Program-made: the position numbers and the translations under genes
Shown: one piece after another, positions 1 through 8,124 of the stretch
Layout of the letters: every line of letters begins with the position of its first letter
How positions within the stretch are numbered: position 1 is the stretch's first letter
Notes under the pieces: generated by a model
Databases searched by the model: none
What the model was told of the DNA's origin: nothing
What the model saw: the letters and a program-made list of their open reading frames with translations, nothing else
From: JAAYCI01 sp964370195
Lineage (GTDB): Bacteria; Bacillota; Clostridia; Oscillospirales; Ruminococcaceae
Reading direction: 5' to 3'
Assembly: GCA_964370195.1 (NCBI GenBank)
Contig: CAYJIH010000002.1
Location: 91,388-155,387, forward strand
DNA length: 64,000 bases

Positions 1-629
1 TGTTTTGGTATCATTTGGTTAATGGTGGGAAAACCGAACGTTTTGCCCAGCCCTTTTCCATGTTGCACCGGTAGGCACAGTTCATATGGCCTACAAAGCA
101 AGGTGTGTGCTTCATCCACATTTCCCTTTGCCAGCGCTGTGCGAATGCGGCTGGAACTGACTGCCTTTTTATCTTGCTGCGCCAGTGGCAACACTTGCAA
201 ATGCACACCAAACTCTTCACACAGTTGCGCCAAAAGCACTGTATCACCAGCACGTTTGGCACCAAACCCATAATTTTCGCCACAAAAAAGAGCTTTTGCA
301 TGATATTTTTCCACAAGATATTGCTGAAAAAACTGGCGTGGTGTTAACTTGCAAAAACTTTCAAACTCTGGCTCAAAACAAATATCTACACCAAGTTCTT
401 CTAAAATGGCCAGTTTTTGTGTTTCATCCATCACACTTTTCTTGCCAATGCCAGTTGGGTTGTTTCGCAAAAATGTAAACACTGCCGGGCACAATTTGTT
501 TTCTTTTGCATATGCCACTGTTGCACCAATCACTGCCCTATGCCCTTGGTGTATCCCATCAAAATACCCCAGTGCCAAAGCAGTTTGCTGCCATGTGCCA
601 CCTTGCCCTTCTTGCGTTATCAGCTGCAC
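1..629 (-). CDS. ribF: Bifunctional riboflavin kinase / FAD synthetase, 3' part missing
   Basis: Converts riboflavin to FMN and then FAD in the cytoplasm. The gene is cut by the left window edge after about 209 codons. The N-terminal FAD-synthetase nucleotidyltransferase motif LGYFDGIHQGHR is visible at about residues 23-34, SSSRIR follows near residue 155, and the riboflavin-kinase domain begins with GKGLGKTFGFPT just before the edge. I place the start at the GTG at 629, because the frame has in-frame stops immediately upstream. That start overlaps the last 10 bases of truB, which suggests translational coupling. It is the last visible gene of the rimP-nusA-infB-type operon. Family assignment is firm; the C-terminus cannot be seen. 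Confidence 0.93.
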   Translation of the reverse strand, partial: MQLITQEGQGGTWQQTALALGYFDGIHQGHRAVIGATVAYAKENKLCPAVFTFLRNNPTGIGKKSVMDETQKLAILEELGVDICFEPEFESFCKLTPRQFFQQYLVEKYHAKALFCGENYGFGAKRAGDTVLLAQLCEEFGVHLQVLPLAQQDKKAVSSSRIRTALAKGNVDEAHTLLCRPYELCLPVQHGKGLGKTFGFPTINQMIPK

Positions 630-1510
630 GTATTATCACGCTCCATAAACAACTTTTGCGCTTTCAAGCACCCATCTTGGCCCACTGTTCCCAGCCCTAA
701 AAACATCTCTTGCTCGTATAAACGATACATACTTGCCTGCGCACGAACACCATACACCGGTGCACCGTTTAGCAAGCGCTTTACCGCTACCGGTTCTATT
801 TGCAAAGAAGGTATGTCTTGAAACACACCGTCCAATGGTTGTAACAGCTGTTCCAGCACACCATTTTCTTTTGCACTTTGGATTTCATCCAATGTTTTTG
901 CCTCTTGCAAAGTAAACACACCGGCTGCTGTGCGCCTCAACGCACTTAATGTGGCACAGCTTCCCAGCGCTTGCCCAAGCTCCTGCGCCAAAACCCTGAT
1001 ATACGTGCCTTTTGAGCAATGAACGGCGATGCGAAAACGGTCTTCGGCACTTTGTTCCAAAAAGCGTATGCTGTGGTATACCACCTTACGTGCCTTACGC
1101 TGCACTTCCTTGCCTTCTCTTGCATATCGATATAAAGGCTTGCCATTCACCTTCACAGCCGAATACATCGGCGGCACTTGCTCTCTTTCTCCTTGAAAAG
1201 AAGATAAGGCCACCAAAAGCTCCTCTTTATCTATAAGATGAGGCCCCCTTTGCAGCACCTCACCTGTAATGTCCCCTGTATCGGTGGCAAGGCCAAAACA
1301 GATTTCTGCCTCATACGCTTTATCTTGCCTTGGCTGTAAATCCACCGCTTTTGCTGTTCTACCAATAAAAATGGGCAACACACCCGTAGCCATTGGGTCC
1401 AGCGTTCCACTATGGCCTATTTTTTTTGTGCGGCAAATCCCTCTTAATTTTGCCACAACATCAAACGAAGTAAAGCCCTGTGGTTTGTCTACCACCAAAA
1501 TTCCATTCAT
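620..1510 (-). CDS. truB: tRNA pseudouridine(55) synthase TruB
   Basis: Isomerises U55 in the T-loop of tRNAs. The 296-residue length is normal for the family. The N-terminus MNGILVVDKPQGFTSFDVV and the catalytic loop GTLDPMATGVL, with its aspartate nucleophile, are intact, followed by the KAYEAEICFGLATDTGD substrate-binding segment. The frame is open 34 codons further upstream, but that extension lies inside the nrnA gene and has no family match, so the ATG at 1510 is chosen. This start lies 5 bases after the nrnA stop. The C-terminus resembles a PUA domain. It shares a transcript with nrnA upstream and ribF downstream. Confidence 0.96.
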   Translation of the reverse strand: MNGILVVDKPQGFTSFDVVAKLRGICRTKKIGHSGTLDPMATGVLPIFIGRTAKAVDLQPRQDKAYEAEICFGLATDTGDITGEVLQRGPHLIDKEELLVALSSFQGEREQVPPMYSAVKVNGKPLYRYAREGKEVQRKARKVVYHSIRFLEQSAEDRFRIAVHCSKGTYIRVLAQELGQALGSCATLSALRRTAAGVFTLQEAKTLDEIQSAKENGVLEQLLQPLDGVFQDIPSLQIEPVAVKRLLNGAPVYGVRAQASMYRLYEQEMFLGLGTVGQDGCLKAQKLFMERDNTCS

Positions 1511-1515
1511 TCGCC

Positions 1516-2493
1516 TTACGTCTCTTCCTGTTCTTTCTGTTGTTCTAGTGCACGACGCACTTCGGTTAAAACGGCACTTTTGGCATATTCCATGCTGCCA
1601 AGCACCTCGCACCCAGCTGCCTGTTGATGCCCGCCACCACCAAGGCTTGCCGCAATACGCACTGCGTCAATGCCCACTTTTGTGCGCACACTAATTTTAA
1701 AACTGCCACTTGGCTGCTGGCGCATTGTAATTCCCACCAACACACCTTCAATGGAACGTGGAATAGAAGTGATTCCTTCTAAATCGCCGTTATCAATGCC
1801 AATGCTTTCCACTTGCTCACGCGTTACACAAATAAGTGCACAAGTATCGTTAAAGTGATACTCCAGTGTAGACAAGGCCAGCTGTTCCATTGCCAAACGT
1901 TGTTTCGTTTTATTTTGAAACAACAGCTCGTTAAGCACCCCAATATCTGCCCCGTATCCAATTAGCTTTGCTGTGATAATGTGGCTGCGCTCTGTTGTGT
2001 TTGTAAAGCGAAAGCACCCTGTATCGGTAGAAACACCTGTATACAAACAATCGGCCATGCGAGCATCAATGGGAACGCCCATCTCTAAAATTAAATCGTG
2101 CATCATTTCGCATGTTGCTGCCGCTGTATCATCTAAAAAAAGATATTCGGAAAACCCAGAATTGGATCCATGATGGTCGATGCATAAATTAACACGTTCC
2201 ACATATTCTGCTGCGCCTTCACCAAACAATTGTTGGCCGGCAATATCTACTGCCACAATATATTGCGGCTTAAATTGCCCATGAAATACTTCCATTTCCA
2301 TGTAGTTGTATCGCTCATGAATGGGATCTGCACAAAAAACGGCCGCTGCTTTGCCTAAGCTTTTTAAAGCCCAATGCAACGCCGCACCAGAACCCAATGT
2401 ATCTCCGTCTGGGTTTTTATGGCAGATAATCAACACCTTATCCACTTCCAGCAAGCGGCTTGCCACACTGGAAATATCCAATCTCTCACTCAT
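1516..2493 (-). CDS. nrnA: DHH-family oligoribonuclease / pAp phosphatase NrnA
   Basis: Degrades very short RNA oligonucleotides and dephosphorylates 3'-phosphoadenosine 5'-phosphate in the cytoplasm. The 325 residues show the DHH phosphoesterase metal motifs: HKNPDGDTLGSG near residues 25-36, VAVDIAG, the diagnostic IDHHGSN near residue 130, and the DHHA1-domain GGGGHQQAAG near residue 290. It lies between rbfA and truB, the order usual in Firmicutes. The ATG at 2493 follows a purine-rich ribosome-binding region. Confidence 0.94.
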   Translation of the reverse strand: MSERLDISSVASRLLEVDKVLIICHKNPDGDTLGSGAALHWALKSLGKAAAVFCADPIHERYNYMEMEVFHGQFKPQYIVAVDIAGQQLFGEGAAEYVERVNLCIDHHGSNSGFSEYLFLDDTAAATCEMMHDLILEMGVPIDARMADCLYTGVSTDTGCFRFTNTTERSHIITAKLIGYGADIGVLNELLFQNKTKQRLAMEQLALSTLEYHFNDTCALICVTREQVESIGIDNGDLEGITSIPRSIEGVLVGITMRQQPSGSFKISVRTKVGIDAVRIAASLGGGGHQQAAGCEVLGSMEYAKSAVLTEVRRALEQQKEQEET

Positions 2494-2510
2494 ATTTCCA
2501 CCTTTTTCCT

Positions 2511-2870
2511 TTACCGCTCATCATCCAACGTACGCAGCACTTGGTTGATGTGATCCGCATAGGCTGCGTTGTCGTCTTCCATAAAAATCAGCTCCGGCGC
2601 CCTACGAATATGCATATGCGCTGCAATTTCACTGCGCACATATCCCTTTGCACTGTCAAGCGCTTTCACCACTTCATGCACCGCCTGCGGTTTTTTAGCA
2701 TCCAACACACTAACAAACACACGCGCCGTGGAAAGATCCGGTGCCGCTTCCACGCGTGTAATCGTCAAAAGACCTTGTTTTAAACGCGGGTCTTTCATTC
2801 CGTTCACAATATCAATAATTTCTCGCTTTAAGTCTTGATTGAGACGTCCTCTATTTTTTCCTTTTGCCAT
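2511..2870 (-). CDS. rbfA: Ribosome-binding factor A
   Basis: Binds the 30S subunit and assists 16S rRNA 5'-end maturation. The 119-residue product beginning MAKGKNRGRLNQDLKREI has the KH-type RbfA fold signature, with KDPRL near residue 28, TRVEAAPDLSTARVFVS and a C-terminal LIFMEDD segment. The frame could open 24 codons earlier, but that would read through the hairpin at 2910-2937. The ATG at 2870 has a GGGAGGTGG ribosome-binding site about 8 bases upstream and matches family length. Confidence 0.95.
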   Translation of the reverse strand: MAKGKNRGRLNQDLKREIIDIVNGMKDPRLKQGLLTITRVEAAPDLSTARVFVSVLDAKKPQAVHEVVKALDSAKGYVRSEIAAHMHIRRAPELIFMEDDNAAYADHINQVLRTLDDER

Positions 2871-2909
2871 AAAAGCGCCACCTCCCAGCCTTTGTTTGTT
2901 ATTTTGTAA

Positions 2910-2937
2910 GAGAAAAGGCGCCTTTGCGCCTTTTCTC
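2910..2937 (-). terminator. Strong hairpin between infB and rbfA
   Basis: A perfect 12-bp inverted repeat (GAGAAAAGGCGC) with a 4-base loop lies 18 bases past the infB stop. The 3' arm is U-rich in the minus transcript (CCTTTTCTC) but lacks a clean U tract. It may attenuate transcription or act as a processing or stability element between infB and the rbfA-ribF part of the operon. Confidence 0.6.
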
Positions 2938-2955
2938 AACAATAATTATCCTGCA

Positions 2956-5628
2956 CTAATCTCGGTATTCCTCCATTTGGAATGCCTCAAAAATATCGCC
3001 CTCTTTAATATCACTAAATTTTTCCAGCGATATGCCACATTCATACCCTTGTGCCACTTCTTTTACGTCATCTTTAAAACGACGCAAAGAGGAAATTTCG
3101 TCCTCTGCCACCACGATGCCATCGCGTACCACACGAATTTGTGCATTGCGGTTTACTTTGCCATTTTGGATATAACAGCCGGCAATGGTGCCCACACTGC
3201 TTACCTTGTATGTTTCACGCACTTCAATGCGTCCCAGTTCAATCTCGCGAATTTTCGGTGCAAGCATGCCTTTCATTGCATCTTCCACATCGTTAATGGC
3301 ATCATAAATTACGCGATACATCCGCATTTCCACGCCATTTTGTGCGGCGTCTGCCGTTGCAATCAAGTCTGGGCGAACATTAAATCCAATGATGATTGCC
3401 CCAGAAGCATCTGCCAACATCACATCGCTTTTGTTAATAGCGCCCACGCCGGCATGTACCACTTTCACACGCACTTCTTCATTGCCCAGTTTTTCAAGGC
3501 TTTGTTTCACAGCCTCGGCACTACCTTGCACGTCGGCTTTTACAATGATGGAAAGTTGTTTCATATCGCCAGCAGCAATTTGTGTAAACAAATTGTCTAA
3601 CGTTACTTTTGTATAGCTTCCAAGCTGCTCTTCGCGCAAAGCAGAACTGCGACGGTCGGCCAATTCGCGTGCTAGGCGCTCGTCTTCTACTGCATCAAAG
3701 ATATCGCCAGCCTCCGGCACATCGGTTAAGCCTGTAATTTCTACCGGTGTAGAAGGCCCTGCTTCATCCAGTGGTACTCCATGAGAATCACGCATTGTGC
3801 GCACACGCCCCACAGAAGTACCCGCCAAAATAATGTCACCTTGTTTTAAAGTGCCACGCTGCACCAAAATGGTAGCAATCGGGCCTTGGCCTTTGTCTAA
3901 CCTTGCTTCTACCACGGCCCCTTTTGCCTTGCGGTTCGGGTTGGCCTGAAGTTCCATTACCTCAGCCGTTAAGTTAATCATTTCCAAAAGATCGTCAATG
4001 CCCTGCCCTGTATGTGCAGACACCGGCACAACCACAATATCTCCGCCCCACTCTTCCGCAACAAGCTCATGCTCTGTTAACTGTTGCTTCACGCGGTCTG
4101 GATTTGCACCCTCTTTGTCCATCTTATTGATGGCAACGATGATAGACACCCCGGCTGCTTTTGCATGGTTGATTGATTCAATTGTCTGCGGCATAATGCC
4201 GTCATCTGCAGCCACCACCAAAACAGCGATGTCTGTCATCGTGGCACCACGCGCACGCATCGATGTAAACGCTTCGTGCCCCGGTGTATCTAAAAATGTG
4301 ATTAGTTTATTGTCTTTTTGCACTTGGTAAGCACCAATATGCTGTGTGATACCACCGGCTTCGCCGCTTGTAACATTCGTAGCACGGATTGCGTCCAAAA
4401 TAGATGTTTTACCATGGTCTACATGGCCCATTACCACTACAACAGGTGGGCGATCACACAAATCAACCTCTTGGTCTTCATCCACTTCAAACAGGCGCTC
4501 TTCAATCGTCACATGCACTTCGCGCTCTACTTTGGCGCCCATCTCTTCGGCCACCGTTGAGGCTGTATCAAAATCGATGATTTGTGAAATACTTGCCATC
4601 ACACCAAAGCCCATCAACACCTTGATTACCTGTGGGGCTGCTGCTTTCAAACGCGTGGCAAGCTCACCCACTGTAATTTCGTCCGGAATAGACACTTTCA
4701 GCTGGGCTTTACGCGCTTTTTCCAATTGAATGCGCTGCAAACGCTCTGCCTCAGTTTCTTTCTTTTTGGCGTATGGGTTTTGACGATTTTTATTGCCACG
4801 CAGCTTTTGACGGCTTTGTGTTGGTTTTCTGCGGTTTTCCACCGCTTTTGTCGAGGCTAAATCTGTATATTTTTCGTTGAACTTATCTAAGTTCACATCC
4901 ACCGTGCGTGTATCTACTGTGCGTGTAACCACCTCACGCTTCGGTGCTGCCGGTTTATCTGCATTGTCATTTTTTGTTTCACGAACACGGCCCAGTCCAT
5001 CGCGTTTTTTCGCTGGCTGTTGCTTTTGTTTGTTGGGGTTTGCCGGTTGCTTTTGTTGCACCGGTGCTTGCGGAGCAACCGGCTTTTGCTGCGGTGTCTC
5101 CGTTTTCTTTTCTGCCACAACTTGCTGTGCCTGTTGTGGTTTCTTTGCCGGCATTTCCTCCGCTTTAGGTGCCGGTGCTTTAGGTGCNNNNNNNNNNNNN
5201 NNNNNNNNNNNNNNNNNNNNNNNNNNNNNNNNNNNNNNNNNNNNNNNNNNNNNNNNNNNNNNNNNNNNNNNNNNNNNNNNNNNNNNNGCTTTAGGTGCCG
5301 GTGCTTTAGGTGCTGGCACTTTTTGCGCCGGCTCCTTTTTAGCTTCTACCGCTTTCGCAGGTTCTGCCGGTTGTTTCACCGGCTTCTGCGGTGCTTTTTC
5401 CGCTTGCTTCGCCGGCTGCCCTTTGGGCGCACTTGCAAGGTATTCCTCGAAGTTCTTCTCCTCATTTTGACGCGTGAAAAAGTCGAAGAGAAAATCCAAT
5501 TCCTCCTCACTTAGGGGTGTTGTGTGCTTTTTCACCTCATGAAATTTTTCATTGAGTAAATCCACAACCACTTTATTTTGCACACTCAAATCTTTTGCAA
5601 CATCACTGAGCTTATACTTAATGACCAA
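2956..5628 (-). CDS. infB: Translation initiation factor IF-2 (contains assembly gap)
   Basis: GTPase that places initiator tRNA on the ribosome. G-domain motifs are complete ([20 protein letters not shown]), followed by the IF-2 domain II/III and C-terminal fMet-tRNA-binding regions. The N-terminus [15 protein letters not shown] is the conserved IF2_N segment. It is followed by a low-complexity linker rich in A, P, K and Q, which is interrupted by 100 Ns in a KAPAPK repeat, so the real protein length (about 890 residues here) is uncertain. I prefer the TTG at 5628, preceded by GGGAGG at 7-8 bases. An ATG at 5646 and a GTG at 5655 are alternatives with poorer ribosome-binding sites. The frame is the same on both sides of the gap. 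Confidence 0.93.
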   Translation of the reverse strand: MVIKYKLSDVAKDLSVQNKVVVDLLNEKFHEVKKHTTPLSEEELDFLFDFFTRQNEEKNFEEYLASAPKGQPAKQAEKAPQKPVKQPAEPAKAVEAKKEPAQKVPAPKAPAPKXXXXXXXXXXXXXXXXXXXXXXXXXXXXXXXXXXAPKAPAPKAEEMPAKKPQQAQQVVAEKKTETPQQKPVAPQAPVQQKQPANPNKQKQQPAKKRDGLGRVRETKNDNADKPAAPKREVVTRTVDTRTVDVNLDKFNEKYTDLASTKAVENRRKPTQSRQKLRGNKNRQNPYAKKKETEAERLQRIQLEKARKAQLKVSIPDEITVGELATRLKAAAPQVIKVLMGFGVMASISQIIDFDTASTVAEEMGAKVEREVHVTIEERLFEVDEDQEVDLCDRPPVVVVMGHVDHGKTSILDAIRATNVTSGEAGGITQHIGAYQVQKDNKLITFLDTPGHEAFTSMRARGATMTDIAVLVVAADDGIMPQTIESINHAKAAGVSIIVAINKMDKEGANPDRVKQQLTEHELVAEEWGGDIVVVPVSAHTGQGIDDLLEMINLTAEVMELQANPNRKAKGAVVEARLDKGQGPIATILVQRGTLKQGDIILAGTSVGRVRTMRDSHGVPLDEAGPSTPVEITGLTDVPEAGDIFDAVEDERLARELADRRSSALREEQLGSYTKVTLDNLFTQIAAGDMKQLSIIVKADVQGSAEAVKQSLEKLGNEEVRVKVVHAGVGAINKSDVMLADASGAIIIGFNVRPDLIATADAAQNGVEMRMYRVIYDAINDVEDAMKGMLAPKIREIELGRIEVRETYKVSSVGTIAGCYIQNGKVNRNAQIRVVRDGIVVAEDEISSLRRFKDDVKEVAQGYECGISLEKFSDIKEGDIFEAFQMEEYRD
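5188..5287. other. Assembly gap of 100 N inside infB
   Basis: A run of exactly 100 N sits in the repeat encoding the Ala-Pro-Lys-rich IF-2 linker. Both flanks carry the same GCTTTAGGTGCCGGT unit, so the break is probably a repeat that the assembler could not resolve. The true number of repeat units is unknown. Confidence 0.98.
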
Positions 5629-5671
5629 ATGCAGTTCCTCCCACATCTTCTTCACTTATAACAATTTTCGA

Positions 5672-5995
5672 CTATCTGTTTTCTTCTATCTTCATCAGGC
5701 ATAAATTTGCCAAATGTTCATCACTTATGCATAGCACGGCCACCGGTTTACGAAACACGTCTGCCATTGCCTCTTTTGAGCAACCAAGGCTCTTTACAGG
5801 CACATCATTCTTTGCCTTACGCAACAACCTGCGGCTTGTGCCTTCGGAAACATCGCATGAAAGCAGCACCAGTTTCGCTCTATCCGCCTCTAAACATTGG
5901 CTCACTGCATCAAAACCCGCAGCAACCGCGCCCGCTTTTCGGCAAAGAAACAAGGCATGTTTTAAAGCCGGTTTACAAGCATCATTCGCACTCAT
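5672..5995 (-). CDS. ylxQ: L7Ae/L30e-family RNA-binding protein YlxQ
   Basis: A 107-residue protein of the L7Ae/L30e/Gadd45 fold, encoded between ylxR and infB as is usual in Firmicutes. Members bind kink-turn-like RNA; the exact cellular target of YlxQ is not settled. Visible features are the N-terminal LFLCRKAGAVAAGFDAV helix-loop region, the central AKLVLLSCDVSEGTSRRL strand-helix typical of the fold, and the late VAVLCISDEHLA segment. The gene overlaps the end of ylxR by 14 bases, so the two are likely translated in a coupled way. Confidence 0.85.
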   Translation of the reverse strand: MSANDACKPALKHALFLCRKAGAVAAGFDAVSQCLEADRAKLVLLSCDVSEGTSRRLLRKAKNDVPVKSLGCSKEAMADVFRKPVAVLCISDEHLANLCLMKIEENR

Positions 5996-6260
5996 CGCTT
6001 AACTCCTGCTTTAGCTGTTCGTATATTTCTTTCGGCACGGTTGTACTAAACGCCCGCTCTAGGCTTCTTCTTTTTTGTGCTTTGGCAAGGCACTCTGCCT
6101 TTGGGCAAATGTAGGCTCCACGCCCTGGCGCTTTACCTGTACGATCCAGCGATGTTTCGCCTGCCTTATTGTGTACCACACGCACAAGTTCTTTTTTGCT
6201 CTTTCCTTGCCCACATCCCACACAATGCCGAACGGGAATTTTTTTAAGTTTCTGCGTCAC
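5982..6260 (-). CDS. ylxR: YlxR / RnpM family protein (DUF448)
   Basis: A 92-residue protein of the YlxR family, reported in Bacillus to bind RNase P RNA (RnpM) and to influence gene expression. Diagnostic segments are PVRHCVGCGQGKSKKELVR near the N-terminus and PGRGAYICP near residue 45. The start is a GTG at 6260 that lies within the nusA coding end (17-base overlap), in keeping with the tight packing of this operon. Four cysteines (CxxC near 13-16, two more near 52-57) might bind metal, but this is only suggested by spacing. Confidence 0.9.
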   Translation of the reverse strand: MTQKLKKIPVRHCVGCGQGKSKKELVRVVHNKAGETSLDRTGKAPGRGAYICPKAECLAKAQKRRSLERAFSTTVPKEIYEQLKQELSDECE

Positions 6261-7356
6261 CGCTCTTCTCTGCCTCTTCTATTTCCGTTTCCGCTTCCTC
6301 TTCCGCTTCTCCGTAATAACCACTTTCAGGGCGAATGTCTATGTTGTATCCCGTTAAACGTGCACACAAACGAGCATTTTGCCCTTTGTTCCCAATCGCT
6401 AGCGACAGCTGGTGGTCCGGCACTGTTACTTGACAACTTTTGTTTTCGCCTTCAATAAGCTCCACTTTCAGCACATTTGCCGGAGAAAGTGCCGCTGCAA
6501 TAAACTCAGCAGGGTCTTCGCTGTACAGCACCACATCTATTTTTTCGCCACCAAGCTCTTCCACAATGTTGGCCACACGCGCACCGTGAGCACCAATACA
6601 TGCACCGCGCGGATCTACATTTGGATCTTTGCTGAACACAGCCAATTTTGTACGTTGGCCCGCCTCGCGTGCAATGGCTTTAATCTCTACCGTACCGTCG
6701 AACACTTCCGGCACTTCCATTTCAAACATCCGTTTCACAAGCCCCGGGTGCGTGCGGCTAATCATCACACGCGGTCCACGCTCGCTCACGGTCACATCCA
6801 CCACATACACTTTAACGCGCTCGCCCTCGCGCAACTCTTCGTTTGGCACTTGCTCGTTGCGCGGTAAAATGGCTTCGTTCTTTCCTATTTCTAATGCAAT
6901 CAGCCCACGCGAAGCATCTACACGCGTCACAACACCTGTCACAATCTCATGGCTTTTGCTTTGCATCTCTGTATACAATTGGCTGCGCTCTGCCTCTCGG
7001 ATCCCTTGATGAATGACATGCTTTGCCGTTTGCGCTGCAATGCGCCCAAAATCTTGTGTTTTTAGAGGCGTTTCCAACTGGTCGCCCACTTGCAAGCTTG
7101 CATCTGCTTTTTGTGCTTCTTGCAAAGATACCTGCGTATATTTATTTTCTACGGTTTCCACAACATCCTGCAGCAACCGCACATCAAAAGCACCACTGTT
7201 CGGATCTATTACAACCGAAACATTTTCCTCTTCCACATCATAATCTTTTCGCACTGCAATGGCCACAGCATTTTTCACTTTTTCCAGCAAATAATCTGCC
7301 GAGATACCCCGTTCTTTTTCCAGCAATTCCAGTGCTTTAAACAGCTCTTCATTCAT
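6244..7356 (-). CDS. nusA: Transcription termination/antitermination factor NusA
   Basis: Binds RNA polymerase and nascent RNA and modulates pausing, termination and antitermination. The 370-residue protein shows, in order, the N-terminal polymerase-binding domain (LEKERGISADYLLEKVKNA), an S1 domain around residues 135-200 (GVVTRVDASRGLIALEIG), and two KH domains including DPRGACIGAHGARV and LAIGNKGQNARLCARLTGY. It lacks the AR repeats found in E. coli NusA, as is normal in Firmicutes, and ends in a short acidic tail rich in Glu. The ATG at 7356 has GGAGAATTCAT just upstream. rimP lies 59 bases before it. Confidence 0.96.
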   Translation of the reverse strand: MNEELFKALELLEKERGISADYLLEKVKNAVAIAVRKDYDVEEENVSVVIDPNSGAFDVRLLQDVVETVENKYTQVSLQEAQKADASLQVGDQLETPLKTQDFGRIAAQTAKHVIHQGIREAERSQLYTEMQSKSHEIVTGVVTRVDASRGLIALEIGKNEAILPRNEQVPNEELREGERVKVYVVDVTVSERGPRVMISRTHPGLVKRMFEMEVPEVFDGTVEIKAIAREAGQRTKLAVFSKDPNVDPRGACIGAHGARVANIVEELGGEKIDVVLYSEDPAEFIAAALSPANVLKVELIEGENKSCQVTVPDHQLSLAIGNKGQNARLCARLTGYNIDIRPESGYYGEAEEEAETEIEEAEKSGDAET

Positions 7357-7415
7357 ATGAATTCTCCAACCTTTGCTTCCTCTTTACTCTTTCGTCATAT
7401 AATTTGCACTTGAAT

Positions 7416-7898
7416 TTATCCAAACAAATGCTCATCATCACACAGCTTCACATCGGCCACTTCTTTTACAGAGAAACTCTCTTCTCCCGCCTCTGTGCAC
7501 AGCACCAGCGATGTTTCATCTTTTTTTACTAGGGCACCTGCCACCTCTTTGCGCCCGCTTTCATCTGCACGGTACAATTTAGCGCTCACCTTTTGCCCCA
7601 TCATCGCAGCAAAATGCTCATCCTTGTGCAGTTTTCTGCCTAGCCCCGGGCTACCCACCTCTAAAATATAGCTGTGATCCACCGGGTCCTCTTCGTCTAA
7701 CAATGGGTCGATGGCACGTGTTACGCGCTCGCACGTATCTGTATCCAGTGGTTCCTCACGGTCAATCAGTACCTTTAAAAACCACTCGGCACCTTCTTTT
7801 TCAAAGCGCACGTCCCATAAACGCAGCCCCATGTCTTCAATCACCGGCCGCACCAACCGCTCTACCCTAGCCGGAACATTGCCGCCTCGCTTGCCCAT
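7416..7898 (-). CDS. rimP: Ribosome maturation factor RimP
   Basis: Assists assembly of the 30S subunit. The 160-residue length and order (RPVIEDMGLRLWDVRFEKEG, then LKVLIDREEPLDTDTCERVTR, then LEVGSPGLGRKL, then an SH3-like C-terminal domain) match the family. It is the first gene of the nusA-infB operon. The upstream 7899-8055 region has a well-formed promoter and a long hairpin in the 5' untranslated region. Confidence 0.95.
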   Translation of the reverse strand: MGKRGGNVPARVERLVRPVIEDMGLRLWDVRFEKEGAEWFLKVLIDREEPLDTDTCERVTRAIDPLLDEEDPVDHSYILEVGSPGLGRKLHKDEHFAAMMGQKVSAKLYRADESGRKEVAGALVKKDETSLVLCTEAGEESFSVKEVADVKLCDDEHLFG

Positions 7899-7974
7899 AT
7901 TTCACCACTTTCACGTCTTGTTGCTGTTTTTTGCAATTTCCAGCAACACTCTGGATAAAAATACACCTATACAA

Positions 7975-8007
7975 CGCAAGAGAGCGGGCACTGCCCACTC
8001 TCTTGCG
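7975..8007 (-). promoter_or_regulatory. Leader hairpin upstream of rimP
   Basis: A near-perfect 15-bp stem (one G-U pair) with a 3-base loop, CGCAAGAGAG...CTCTCTTGCG, begins about 13 bases after the predicted transcription start of the rimP operon. It is not followed by a U tract in the minus transcript, so a simple terminator is unlikely. A second, weaker GTTGCTG/CAGCAAC hairpin lies nearer the start codon. Confidence 0.6.
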
Positions 8008-8026
8008 TTTCGTTTCGTATACATAG

Positions 8027-8055
8027 ATTATAGCACAATCTTTTATCGGATGCAA
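8027..8055 (-). promoter_or_regulatory. Sigma-A-type promoter of the rimP-nusA operon
   Basis: On the minus strand a TATAAT -10 box lies at 8027-8032 with a TTGCAT -35 box at 8050-8055, spaced by 17 bases. The predicted start near 8020 gives a leader of about 120 bases before rimP. Confidence 0.65.
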
Positions 8056-8124
8056 GGACAATTTGGCATTTTCTCGGTGCACACTTCAGCGCAAACCAAC
8101 ACTGCGCTCTATACACTTTTTCTC

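Noticed and set aside
2839..3600. 253-codon plus-strand open frame opposite infB
   Set aside because: It lies antisense to the conserved C-terminal domains of IF-2 and has no family resemblance or ribosome-binding site.
7975..8007. Treating the hairpin as the terminator of the TIM-barrel/ligase gene
   Set aside because: It lies downstream of a good promoter for rimP and is not followed by a U tract on the minus strand.
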